DNA from: Saprospiraceae bacterium
GTDB taxonomy: Bacteria; Bacteroidota; Bacteroidia; Chitinophagales; Saprospiraceae
Reading direction: 5' to 3'
Length of the DNA stretch: 64,000 nt
NCBI GenBank assembly: GCA_028285085.1
Contig: JANQQI010000129.1
Span: 30,641 to 94,640, forward strand
The translations under genes were made by a program, and so were the position numbers. Below, piece by piece: positions 10,092 to 18,425 of this stretch (position 1 is its first letter; the number at the start of each line of letters is the position of its first letter). The notes under the pieces are model-generated. The model worked only from the letters and a program-made list of their open reading frames with translations. It ran no database searches and was not told where the DNA came from.

Positions 10092-10474
10092 ATCAATGCC
10101 GCGTTAATTATAGCTATCCGGACAGATTATCGTTCTAGATTTTCCTCTTAGCCAGTAAATGCTATTTGTAGCGTTTTAGTCGGAGTCTATTCAAAATACC
10201 GATAGGATTTTGAGTAGAAAGATCGTTTTAAAATTGTAATTTCATTAGTGCAAGTTGTAATTAATTCGAAGCAAATCTTTATTTTTTGCCTGTCACGTTT
10301 TTTATTTATATTTTTATTTTACCGATACAAGCTGCTCTATCTAGCGTCTCAAAGCACTTACAGGCTATCAGATTGTTAAAATATGGTCTTCTTCTTAGCC
10401 AATAGTAAAGCCGGTATTATAATTGTAACATTTGTTTTTGTATCCCGTTTGAGATACCGTAATACATACATGAA
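10092..10474. other. Intergenic region with an inverted repeat
   Basis: No gene is seen in this AT-rich spacer between divergent units. It contains an imperfect inverted repeat (arms 10186-10197 and 10207-10218, 11 of 12 positions pairing, 9-base loop) and a short GATAC/GTATC repeat just before the response regulator. I could not place a convincing promoter for the signalling genes. Confidence 0.4.
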
Positions 10475-10921
10475 ATGATAAAAACATCAAGACCCGTGAA
10501 TATCTTGCTCATTGAAGACAATCCTGGCGATGTCCGTCTGACCCAAGAAGCATTTAAGGAAGGACGACTTGCTATCGATCTAAATGTAGTGATGGACGGC
10601 GTCGAAGCTATTAATTATCTGAAAAAAGAAGGTAATTATAGCGATGCTACCACTCCCGACCTCATACTCCTGGACCTCAATCTGCCGAAACGAGATGGCC
10701 GTGAGGTATTACAGGAAATTAAAACCGACGACCACCTTAAACGTATCCCGGTTGTCGTTCTAACCACTTCAAATGCCGAACAGGATATATTAAAAAGTTA
10801 CAATCTACATGTGAATTGTTATATCAACAAGCCAGTAGATTTTGATAAGTTTTTTGACATTATCCAAAAAATAGAAGATTTTTGGTTAAGCACGGCTATC
10901 TTACCAACTATGGTAAAATAG
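10475..10921 (+). CDS. Single-domain response regulator, Rcp1-like
   Basis: This is a stand-alone CheY-type receiver of the Rcp1 class, which usually passes phosphate to or from bacteriophytochrome-type or hybrid kinases. The 148 residues comprise one REC domain: acidic pair in LLIEDNPGDV, phospho-acceptor Asp67 in LILLDLNLPKRDG, conserved Thr in VVVLTTSNAE, and the Lys in INKPVDFDKF. There is no output domain. It lies 37 bases before the hybrid kinase gene and is probably cotranscribed with it, so it is a likely phosphate partner of that protein's receivers or of an unlinked kinase. Confidence 0.92.
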   Translation: MIKTSRPVNILLIEDNPGDVRLTQEAFKEGRLAIDLNVVMDGVEAINYLKKEGNYSDATTPDLILLDLNLPKRDGREVLQEIKTDDHLKRIPVVVLTTSNAEQDILKSYNLHVNCYINKPVDFDKFFDIIQKIEDFWLSTAILPTMVK

Positions 10922-10958
10922 CAACCTCGGCCTGTGTAGTGAAAGAGAGCACCACATT

Positions 10959-12914
10959 ATGAGCAGCATGAATAATTTAACACACATTCTCCTGATTGAG
11001 GACAATCCCGGTGATGTCAATCTGGTAAAAATTTATCTAAAGGACTCATCGATCAAGCACGAATTGCATCACGCTGATTCGTTCTTCGATGGCGTGGATA
11101 CTGCCAAGAATCAGGAAATAGATTTGGTGCTACTTGATCTTTCCCTGCCCGATAGTACGGGCTTCAAAACCCTGTCTAACTTTCTCGAAAAATGTCCGGG
11201 ATTACCCGTAATTGTACTCACTGGTATTAATAATGAAATTGTTGGGAATCAAGCCGTCAAGGCTGGTGCTCAGGATTTTCTGGTAAAAGGCCAGTTTGAC
11301 GGTAAGCTGCTAGGACGCGCAATCCGTTACGCGATGCAGCGATATAAGACACAATTAAAACTGGAGAAGACCGCCAATGAGCTCGCACTGAGTGAAAGAC
11401 GCTACGTCGAAGCTCAAGAGATGGCTCACTTTGGTAGTTGGGAAATGGATATTGTGTCCAACAGCATGCGGTGGACCGATGAGATGTACCGCATTTTCGG
11501 GTTTTATCCTACCAGTTTTGCGCCTACGCTTTCGGATTATATGAATTATGTCCATCTGGAGGATCGAAAAATGGTCGAATCATTTTTTGAAGAAGCCGCT
11601 AAGGATGGGCAACTGCACCAACTTGAGCACCGCATCGTGGTAGATGGCCGAAATATCAAGTATATCTCGATCCAAGCCAAAGTCTATTTCGAAGAAGCGA
11701 CCAATAAAATACTTTTGGTGGGAGCCGTGCAGGATATTACTGAGCGTAAGCTATCCGAACAGCTGATTATTGAAAAAAATATTTCTAACAAGGCTTCGAA
11801 AGTTAAGGAAGAAGCTTTGGCAGAGATGAGTTTCCATATCCGTACCCCACTTTCTTCGATTGTCAATCTACTGTATCTAATCGATAATACTTCAACTAGC
11901 AACCAACAGCGGGAGTATCTCGATGGTTTGAAAACCTCAGTAGATGACCTTTCAATGATGATCAATAACCTACTGAATTTTAGTGTATTGATCACTGAGC
12001 AGTTGAAAGTTGAAGACGAGGAAATTAAGGTCAACGACTTCATGGTCGGCATACAAAAGGTCCTACAGATCAAATCGGAGAACGCCCATTTGGAGCTACA
12101 ATTTGATTTAGCGGAGCGTATGCCGGAAAAGGTGATTAGCGATTCTAATAAGCTAACGCAAATCATCTATAATCTCATTGATACGGTCATCCGACAAAGT
12201 CCTGAGCACAGTAAGGTGAATATCCAGATGCGCAATCAAGGCTTCCAAGATGAAACGGATCAGCTTTTTTTGAATGTCCATAATCCGCAATTGCAGCTGA
12301 GTAGCGAGAAGATTCAGGAGATGCTTGAAGCTGATAAACTACTGGAAGTCTATAGCGAAGATCCTTCGGAAGAGGTGAAAAGCCAACTAGGTATGGCTAT
12401 CGTCGCAAAGTTGATCAAAACGATGCAGGGTACCCTGATGATTGAATGTGACGAGCATACCGGTACGAATTTGCGTGTTAATATTCCAGTGCGGGTACCG
12501 AAGCAACTGCGTTTTTCAGCTTCTGATAAGCCCGATGCGCCACTCCGCATTCTACTGGTTGAGGATCACTTCCTCAATCAAATTGCTACGAAAAAAGTAC
12601 TTACGACCTGGTCCTCTTTTGTCAGTGTTGACATTGCTGAAAATGGTCTTGTTGGTGTAGAGAAATACCGCGAACACGGTTACGATATCATTTTGATGGA
12701 CTTGCAGATGCCTGTAATGACCGGGATCGAAGCGTCACGGAAAATCAGAGAACAGAGCAGTGTTCCAATCATTGCCCTGACGGCCAATAGCTCCAAGCAA
12801 GAAGCGGAGCGTTGTTTTGAAGCCGGAATCAATGACTATATCGCCAAGCCATTCAAGCCACAAGATTTGTATCGCAAAATCATGGAGCAACTCATTACCG
12901 TTGCGACTCAATAA
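10959..12914 (+). CDS. REC-PAS-pseudokinase-REC hybrid signalling protein
   Basis: This 651-residue cytoplasmic protein has the order REC1 (about 8-125, acceptor Asp60 in LVLLDLSLPDS), PAS/PAC (about 150-275), DHp helices (about 285-350), an ATPase-like region (about 375-500) and REC2 (about 525-645, acceptor Asp581 in IILMDLQMPVMTG). Both receivers look intact. The kinase core does not. The H-box reads MSFHIRTPL, so Phe292 occupies the usual phospho-His site and His293 the Glu site. The N-box reads YNLIDTVIRQ, with Thr409 where the Mg-binding Asn should be. The DxGxG motif is missing, and G2 is reduced to SQLGMAIV. I infer a pseudokinase that relays or senses rather than autophosphorylates. 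It has no membrane spans. Confidence 0.88.
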   Translation: MSSMNNLTHILLIEDNPGDVNLVKIYLKDSSIKHELHHADSFFDGVDTAKNQEIDLVLLDLSLPDSTGFKTLSNFLEKCPGLPVIVLTGINNEIVGNQAVKAGAQDFLVKGQFDGKLLGRAIRYAMQRYKTQLKLEKTANELALSERRYVEAQEMAHFGSWEMDIVSNSMRWTDEMYRIFGFYPTSFAPTLSDYMNYVHLEDRKMVESFFEEAAKDGQLHQLEHRIVVDGRNIKYISIQAKVYFEEATNKILLVGAVQDITERKLSEQLIIEKNISNKASKVKEEALAEMSFHIRTPLSSIVNLLYLIDNTSTSNQQREYLDGLKTSVDDLSMMINNLLNFSVLITEQLKVEDEEIKVNDFMVGIQKVLQIKSENAHLELQFDLAERMPEKVISDSNKLTQIIYNLIDTVIRQSPEHSKVNIQMRNQGFQDETDQLFLNVHNPQLQLSSEKIQEMLEADKLLEVYSEDPSEEVKSQLGMAIVAKLIKTMQGTLMIECDEHTGTNLRVNIPVRVPKQLRFSASDKPDAPLRILLVEDHFLNQIATKKVLTTWSSFVSVDIAENGLVGVEKYREHGYDIILMDLQMPVMTGIEASRKIREQSSVPIIALTANSSKQEAERCFEAGINDYIAKPFKPQDLYRKIMEQLITVATQ

Positions 12915-12937
12915 ACGATCTTATTACTCATATTCGG

Positions 12938-12975
12938 ACCGGCCAAATCAAGTGAAACCTGATTTGGCCGGTTTT
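12938..12975 (+). terminator. Terminator after the signalling operon
   Basis: A perfect 13-bp stem (ACCGGCCAAATCA at 12938-12950 with TGATTTGGCCGGT at 12960-12972) and a 9-base loop are followed by a short T-run. It lies 23 bases after the hybrid kinase stop. Confidence 0.75.
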
Positions 12976-13438
12976 AGTTGATAACCCTCTGATTTATTGA
13001 TAAGTAATACTTTAAGTAAAGAATTATTTATAAAATGTAAACCCAAAACAAAACACCTACAATTATTTTCCCTATTTTTGTTCTACAAAGAGAGTATAAA
13101 ATCAAACCTTTCCGCATTTCAGAGATCAATTTGTAATTTCTGGGGAATTCTCCAGGATTTTTTTGGGAGACCTGCCTCAAAAAAGCCTATTCCAAATGAT
13201 ATTTCATTTCCGAGCATTACAATGCTAGGCAATTGCTTCATAACAGTTGTTGAAACATTAACGCGCTTGGAAAATGGTATTTTTTAACCAAAGAGAGCAG
13301 ATGGCAATCTCCATTTTTAAGAACGTGTTAGTAGCTTTCTACAACCGATAACGCCTCCTCATCGGTTGTCCGAGAGTTTGAACTTTTAAATGGTATAGTA
13401 AAAGTCCCTATGCTTTCCCAGAAGGACGTGAAAGAACT
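12976..13438. other. Intergenic region upstream of an oxoamine synthase
   Basis: No convincing gene is seen. There is a TATTTTTG element (13073-13080) that fits the -7 consensus on the plus strand. Close to the next gene are two hairpins: ACAACCGAT/ATCGGTTGT (13341-13349 with 13361-13369) and an ACTTTTA/TAAAAGT pair. If 13073 is a promoter, the next gene has a leader of about 350 nt with these hairpins near its end. Confidence 0.35.
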
Positions 13439-14677
13439 ATGGACATCACACAAAAACTGCAACGAAAAGCAACGGTTTGGCAGCAGTATAGCCAACATCA
13501 TGGCTACTTGCATCATACCGAATTGAAAGGTAAGATTGGCAGCAAGATGCACTACGAGGGGAAGGAATATCTCGTCTGGTGCCTCAATGATTACCTTGGC
13601 CTTATGGATCACGAAGCCGGTATTACCGCAGCTACCGAAGCTACCGCTGAATATGGTCCATCCTATCCACATTCCGTCCGATTAACGGTTGGACACACGC
13701 AAGCACACACCGAACTGGAAGATCAGCTGGCTAAGTTTATGCAGCGAGAAGAAGCCATGCTTGTCAATCTGGGCTATCAGGGGTTTATGTCCATTATCGA
13801 TGCACTGACCGATCGGCACGATACCATCATCTACGATCAAAATGTACATGCCTGCCTCATCGATGGTATCCGACTACACAATGGACGCAAATTTGCCTTT
13901 AAGCATAATTCTGTGGAACACCTTGAGCAGCAACTTGAGCGGGCCATGAAAACCCATCGTCCCGAGCACGGCATGCTCCTGGTTGTCGTTGATGGCTTGT
14001 ATAGCATGCAAGGAGAAACGGCACCTTTGGATCAGATTGTTGCTCTGAAAGCAAAATATGACTTCGCTTTATTCGTAGATGATAGCCACGCTTTTGGTGT
14101 CTTTGGAGCGGAAGGCCGAGGTACACCGGAACATTATCAGGTAGAAGAAGCAGTTGATGTCTATGTATCAACGTTCACCAAAGCACTCGGAAATTTAGGA
14201 GGGTTCGTTGCGGCCAAGAAAGAGATCATCGAATTCTTACGCTTCACGGTCCGTTCACAGATCTTCAGTCGCACTATGCCCCTACCAATGGTTCGTTCTG
14301 TACAGCAAAACCTAAAGATCATGCAAGCTGAACCAGAACGACGGGCGATATTATGGCGTAATACCCGTTATTTTCAGGATGGGTTGCGGCAATTACAAAT
14401 TGCTTTTGGACAGACTGAAAGTCCAATTACACCAGTTCAAATCAATGCTTCGCTAGATGAGGGGTTGAAAATTTTGATGGCATTACGCGAAATGGGCATT
14501 TTCAGCTATCTCGTGGTCTACCCGGTGGTCGAAAAGGGATTGTGTCTTTTCCGTATGGTTTGTTCTTATAACCATTCAATTGAAGATATTGACCAAACCT
14601 TAAATGCTTTTCGTCAATTAAAAGAAAAATATCCTTCAGCACTGAGTCCAAGAAGCACCATAGAGATCAATCCATAA
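13439..14677 (+). CDS. Alpha-oxoamine synthase family PLP enzyme
   Basis: This fold-type I PLP enzyme belongs to the AONS/KBL/ALAS/serine palmitoyltransferase family, which condenses an amino acid with an acyl-CoA. Visible family features are the WCLNDYLGL substrate-site segment (residues 47-55), the cofactor-stacking His137 in QNVHACLIDG, VDDSHAFGVFG (PLP Asp and His, about 213-223) and the Schiff-base Lys248 in STFTKALGN. The usual glycine-rich stretch near residue 75 (GTGG-x-R) is replaced by GPSYPHSVRL, so substrate choice may differ from biotin or glycine pathways. Sphingolipid-type base synthesis is plausible in this phylum but not shown. It appears to be a single-gene unit. Confidence 0.85.
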   Translation: MDITQKLQRKATVWQQYSQHHGYLHHTELKGKIGSKMHYEGKEYLVWCLNDYLGLMDHEAGITAATEATAEYGPSYPHSVRLTVGHTQAHTELEDQLAKFMQREEAMLVNLGYQGFMSIIDALTDRHDTIIYDQNVHACLIDGIRLHNGRKFAFKHNSVEHLEQQLERAMKTHRPEHGMLLVVVDGLYSMQGETAPLDQIVALKAKYDFALFVDDSHAFGVFGAEGRGTPEHYQVEEAVDVYVSTFTKALGNLGGFVAAKKEIIEFLRFTVRSQIFSRTMPLPMVRSVQQNLKIMQAEPERRAILWRNTRYFQDGLRQLQIAFGQTESPITPVQINASLDEGLKILMALREMGIFSYLVVYPVVEKGLCLFRMVCSYNHSIEDIDQTLNAFRQLKEKYPSALSPRSTIEINP

Positions 14678-14868
14678 GGCTAAGATTGCTATTTTATAGT
14701 TACAAATGAAGGCGTCTCACCAAGACACCCACAGCCTGCAATTAGCACAACGCCTCTATAAATCCATCTTTTTCGAGTATCTTGCTCTAAAGAGATATTT
14801 CTCTTTGGAGTATTAAGAATTATTGATCGAAAGATAATACTCTCGATCACTTTAACGCGATTACCAGT

Positions 14869-16584
14869 ATGAAATCAACTTACACTTATCTTTCTCTTTT
14901 CATCTTGCTATGTAGTACTTGGGCTTGTGAAACGCCCCAAACAGAAAAAGCTGATCTGATTCTTTTCAACGGCAATATTCATACTGTTGATACGCTACAT
15001 CCTAAAGTAGAAGCTATTGCTTGTAAAGGAGATCGCATCATCGCGCTTGGTAGCAACAAAGATATTGAAGCTTACACCAAGGCGGATACACGTCGTATTG
15101 ATCTTGAAGGGCGATTCGCGATGCCCGGCTTTATTGAAGGCCACGGTCATTTCTCTAATCTGGGTAAAAGCTTACAGAATCTTAATTTCCTCAAATCAAA
15201 AAACTGGGACGACATTGTCACTCAGGTCACCCAACGCGCTGAAGAACTTAGCCCGGGCGAATGGATCGAAGGGCGGGGCTGGCATCAGGAAAAATGGGAT
15301 AAACGACCTCAAGGTGCTGTTCATGGTTATCCTTTGCACGACGATCTTAGTGCTTTAACACCGGATAATCCGGTTATTTTATACCACGCTAGTGGTCATT
15401 CGCTTTACGCTAATGCCAAAGCAATGGCCTTAGCCGGAGTAAGTGTAGAAACGCCAAATCCCGCCGGCGGTGAAATCGTACGAACGAGCGACGGCCAAGC
15501 GATTGGTGTCTTCGAAGAGCGTGCCATGCGGATTATTCAGCAAGCCTATATGGCTTATCGAGATAGTATTCCAGAAGAACAACGCCTTGCGCGTTGGCAA
15601 GAAGGCATAGCCTTAGCTGAAGCTGAATGTTTACGCTACGGTGTGACCTCTTTTCAAGACGCTGGATCGACTTTTACCGAAATCGACCGCTACCATGCCA
15701 TGGCGGAAGCCAACGAGCTTGACGTCCGACTGTGGGCCATGGTGCGCCATTCTTCGGCTCAGATGATTGGTCGGCTTGATCCATTTCCCATTATCGATGC
15801 TGGTGATCACTTTTTCACCAGCCGGGCCATCAAATCAGAGGTCGACGGCGCGCTCGGTGCTTTTGGGGCCTGGCTACTGCGCGCCTACAACGATAAGCCT
15901 AACTTCGTTGGCCAAAATACTACAACCATTGAGGAGGTCGAAAAGATTGCGCAGTTGGCCCGACAACACGATTTACAACTTTGTGTCCATGCTATCGGAG
16001 ACCGCGCTAATCGCGAAGTACTAAATATCTTTGAGCGCGCGCTCGGTGAAAATGCACAATCCGATCATCGCTGGCGGATCGAACACGCTCAGCATCTCGA
16101 TCCTGCGGATATTCCTCGTTTCCAGGAACTGAAAACGATCGCCTCGATGCAAGGCATTCATTGTACTTCAGATGCGCCCTTTGTGGTTGATCGTCTAGGG
16201 GAAGAGCGCGCTCGGGTGGGTGCCTATCCTTGGCGCTCTTTGCTTGACGCCGATGTAGTAATTGCAAACGGTACGGATGCCCCAGTGGAAGATCTCAGCC
16301 CGTTTGAATGTCTTTATGCCTCGGTGACACGCAAGCGAAGTGATAATGGCTTCGAATTTTTTCCACAGCAACGCATGACCCGCGAAGAAGCCATATACTC
16401 TTACACGCTCGGAAATGCATTTGCTGCTTTTGAAGAACAGGATAAAGGTTCTTTGGAAGTCGGGAAATTAGCGGACATCGTGGTTTTGTCCAATGATTTA
16501 ATGAATTGCGAAGACTCAGCCATTCTTGACACGAAGGTCTTACTCACCATTATTGGCGGCCAATTGAAATACGAAAAGGAATAG
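14869..16584 (+). CDS. Lipoprotein amidohydrolase, YtcJ-like
   Basis: This is a metal-dependent hydrolase of the Amidohydro_3 group, which acts on N-acyl or cyclic amide substrates. A lipoprotein signal peptide ends in the lipobox STWAC (Cys20), so the enzyme is anchored in the envelope. Metal ligands are recognisable: GHGH near residue 90, the region SEVDGALGAFGAW, CVHAIGDRAN, IEHAQHL and NGTDAPVED near the C-terminus. The 571-residue length is typical. The natural substrate cannot be inferred. It converges on the Crp/Fnr gene with only 13 bases between the stop codons. Confidence 0.9.
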   Translation: MKSTYTYLSLFILLCSTWACETPQTEKADLILFNGNIHTVDTLHPKVEAIACKGDRIIALGSNKDIEAYTKADTRRIDLEGRFAMPGFIEGHGHFSNLGKSLQNLNFLKSKNWDDIVTQVTQRAEELSPGEWIEGRGWHQEKWDKRPQGAVHGYPLHDDLSALTPDNPVILYHASGHSLYANAKAMALAGVSVETPNPAGGEIVRTSDGQAIGVFEERAMRIIQQAYMAYRDSIPEEQRLARWQEGIALAEAECLRYGVTSFQDAGSTFTEIDRYHAMAEANELDVRLWAMVRHSSAQMIGRLDPFPIIDAGDHFFTSRAIKSEVDGALGAFGAWLLRAYNDKPNFVGQNTTTIEEVEKIAQLARQHDLQLCVHAIGDRANREVLNIFERALGENAQSDHRWRIEHAQHLDPADIPRFQELKTIASMQGIHCTSDAPFVVDRLGEERARVGAYPWRSLLDADVVIANGTDAPVEDLSPFECLYASVTRKRSDNGFEFFPQQRMTREEAIYSYTLGNAFAAFEEQDKGSLEVGKLADIVVLSNDLMNCEDSAILDTKVLLTIIGGQLKYEKE

Positions 16585-16597
16585 CTTAAAGTAAGCT

Positions 16598-17287
16598 TTA
16601 CTGTCCGACGTAGGGTTCGAAATTGTCATCCATAATGATCCGATGACGATTAAAACGAATCTGATTGTTCTTTTTCAATTCATTAAAGACTTCGGTAACG
16701 GTCTGTCGACTCGTGCCGGTATAGTTGGCGATCTCTTGCTGAGTAAGGCTGCGCTTTAGGACGCGTTCAACGCCTACGCGTTGGCCACGTTTATGGGCAG
16801 CTTCCCGGATGAAATCAACAATGCGATCTTTGGCATTCATAAAAATCTGCGTTTCCAGACGCCGTTCGACCATACGTACTTTATTACCCAAGAAATTTAC
16901 GATCCCAGAAAGCATAATGGGATACTTATGAATAAAATGGTTGAAGTCGTTAATTCTGATTTTTAGCAGATGAGTATCATCAGACATTGAAGTAGCCGTT
17001 TCGCCATATTCGCTGCCACTTAGAATCCCTTGCTCACCGAAAGTATCTGGACTATACAGCAAGAATTTAATCACCTCTCTGCCCTTATTTGAATTGGTTG
17101 CAATTTTCACTACACCATCCAACAGAAAATACAAAGCGTCACAACGCTGTTCGTGATGATATATCTGCTCGTATTTGTCCATACGACGATGTTCGCCCAT
17201 ATCAATTAAGGCTACCCGCTGCTCTAAATTTAGATTTGCTAACAGCGGCATATCCTCTATTAAGTTCAAAATGTGTGATGCATCCAT
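16598..17287 (-). CDS. Crp/Fnr family transcription regulator
   Basis: The product has an N-terminal cyclic-nucleotide-binding-type beta roll (about 10-125), a long dimerisation helix and a C-terminal winged HTH (LTQQEIANYTGTSRQTVTEV, recognition helix SRQTVTEVFNEL). There is no Fnr-type cysteine cluster at the N-terminus, so oxygen sensing by an iron-sulfur cluster is unlikely. The effector is unknown; the usual cAMP-contact residues are not evident. The frame opens at 17326, but the ATG at 17287 (MDASHILNLIED) sits 37 bases after a good promoter element and gives 229 residues. Confidence 0.9.
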   Translation of the reverse strand: MDASHILNLIEDMPLLANLNLEQRVALIDMGEHRRMDKYEQIYHHEQRCDALYFLLDGVVKIATNSNKGREVIKFLLYSPDTFGEQGILSGSEYGETATSMSDDTHLLKIRINDFNHFIHKYPIMLSGIVNFLGNKVRMVERRLETQIFMNAKDRIVDFIREAAHKRGQRVGVERVLKRSLTQQEIANYTGTSRQTVTEVFNELKKNNQIRFNRHRIIMDDNFEPYVGQ

Positions 17288-17323
17288 AAAGCCTCTGGTT
17301 AGGTAGGTAAAAAGTCGTAAGGC

Positions 17324-17331
17324 CAAATTTA
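17324..17331 (-). promoter_or_regulatory. Candidate -7 element of the Crp/Fnr gene
   Basis: TAAATTTG on the minus strand matches TAnnTTTG, 37 bases upstream of the preferred ATG at 17287. It overlaps the alternative ATG at 17326, which supports the shorter product. No clear -33 element is seen. Confidence 0.4.
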
Positions 17332-17477
17332 CGGCATTGAGTAGGAAAACATAAAGAAAAAATTACCTCTTTAAGGATTTCAAACCCTTTAAAAAGAGAT
17401 AACTTATACTATAAACACGGGAGTGAAGTTGAAAAAAATGAGGATTTCAAATAAATTCATAAAAAAGCGTCTATACG

Positions 17478-17514
17478 ACAAGAGGGAGTACTGCTGAGCA
17501 ATACTCCCTCTTGT
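17478..17514 (-). terminator. Hairpin after a T9SS cargo gene
   Basis: A perfect 13-bp stem (ACAAGAGGGAGTA at 17478-17490 with TACTCCCTCTTGT at 17502-17514) lies about 30 bases beyond the stop at 17546. The T-run on the minus strand comes about 12 bases later (17466-17461), so it is a good but not classical terminator. Confidence 0.55.
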
Positions 17515-17545
17515 GATTAACCGATGAATCGGCAGCGTTAAAACG

Positions 17546-18262
17546 CTATTGTTTCTTCAGTCGTAGGACTTTCAAAGTATCATCATTATCATCCAACAAC
17601 TTCACTAGATAAAAGCCCGTTGGCAAGTCACCTACAGGAAACTCCTGCGTAGTATTCATGACACCATAGTTGCGAATTGGGCGACCAAGAATATCGTAGA
17701 GGATAATTGAAGTGACATGCTCAGCACCTTTAACCTGGAAATATTCTACAGCTGGATTAGGGAAAACACGCAGGGATGCTTTATCAATTTCGCTAACACT
17801 AACTGTTTGCTCCAGAGTAATGGTGTAAGTACCTACCAAAAACTCCGTATCATCATCAATGTTAATGACTTTAATCTCTACGACTGCAGTACCTGGCATA
17901 GCATCGTTGAGAATACCTGGATTACCACCTGGATAAGCGTGCACATCCATAGTTCCGGTTTGGTTTGGCTCCAATTCGAAATCCATAGTACTTACAGAAG
18001 GCAAATAGCAATTGTTCAAATCACAAACAGCCGTTTTCCAACCATCAGGTATTTCAATAACTGTGCGCTCCCAGCGCAAATTCAGGGTTCCACTAGTTTG
18101 GTTGGTTACCGTAGAGTGAGCTACGATGTCATCTGGCCCGGTAGACATATCGCTAAGATCGGCCATGCCGGATGGTGCATCATCATCGAAAGTGAAATTC
18201 TGTCCGATGGCTACACTCGCCAGCAAAGAGAAGATCATAAAGAGAGGTATAATTTTTTTCAT
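17546..18262 (-). CDS. Secreted protein with T9SS C-terminal sorting domain
   Basis: I do not recognise the function. The 238 residues start with a Sec signal peptide (MKKIIPLFMIFSLLASVAIG, cleaved before QNF). A beta-rich domain of about 130 residues with two close cysteines (VCDLNNCYLP) follows. The C-terminus is a type A T9SS sorting domain: RVFPNPAVEYFQVKG, IILYDILGRPIRNYG, LPTGFYLVKLLD and a basic end. This predicts export by Sec, then transfer across the outer membrane by the type IX system and attachment or release at the surface. It has its own promoter and terminator. Confidence 0.85.
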   Translation of the reverse strand: MKKIIPLFMIFSLLASVAIGQNFTFDDDAPSGMADLSDMSTGPDDIVAHSTVTNQTSGTLNLRWERTVIEIPDGWKTAVCDLNNCYLPSVSTMDFELEPNQTGTMDVHAYPGGNPGILNDAMPGTAVVEIKVINIDDDTEFLVGTYTITLEQTVSVSEIDKASLRVFPNPAVEYFQVKGAEHVTSIILYDILGRPIRNYGVMNTTQEFPVGDLPTGFYLVKLLDDNDDTLKVLRLKKQ

Positions 18263-18299
18263 ATCTATTGATATTTTCAGATTGTTAATTGAGTTCCTT

Positions 18300-18307
18300 C
18301 AAAGATA
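18300..18307 (-). promoter_or_regulatory. Candidate -7 element of the T9SS cargo gene
   Basis: TATCTTTG on the minus strand is identical to the -7 box of the ribosomal promoter and lies 38 bases upstream of the ATG at 18262. A TTTG at 18335-18332 is 24 bases further up, slightly wider than the consensus spacing. Confidence 0.45.
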
Positions 18308-18366
18308 CACTAATTACAACAACATTACCAGCAAATTGATCAACACAAGTGCCATAAAATACACAA

Positions 18367-18398
18367 AAGGCCGCTTTGCGACATGCAAGAACGGCCTT
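18367..18398 (-). terminator. Terminator after the redoxin gene
   Basis: AAGGCCG (18367-18373) and CGGCCTT (18392-18398) form a stem with an inner TTGC/GCAA pairing; on the minus strand it runs into TTTTG. It lies 28 bases past the stop of the gene at 18426. Confidence 0.65.
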
Positions 18399-18425
18399 CT
18401 GTATATTTCCTATTAGGATATTAGC

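Noticed and set aside
12997..13287. 96-codon plus-strand frame in the spacer before 13439
   Set aside because: TTG start, AT-rich random-looking composition, and a promoter-like element inside it; no domain or ribosome-binding signal.
17717..18271. 184-codon open frame antisense to a T9SS cargo gene
   Set aside because: Shadow of a gene with a clear signal peptide and sorting domain.
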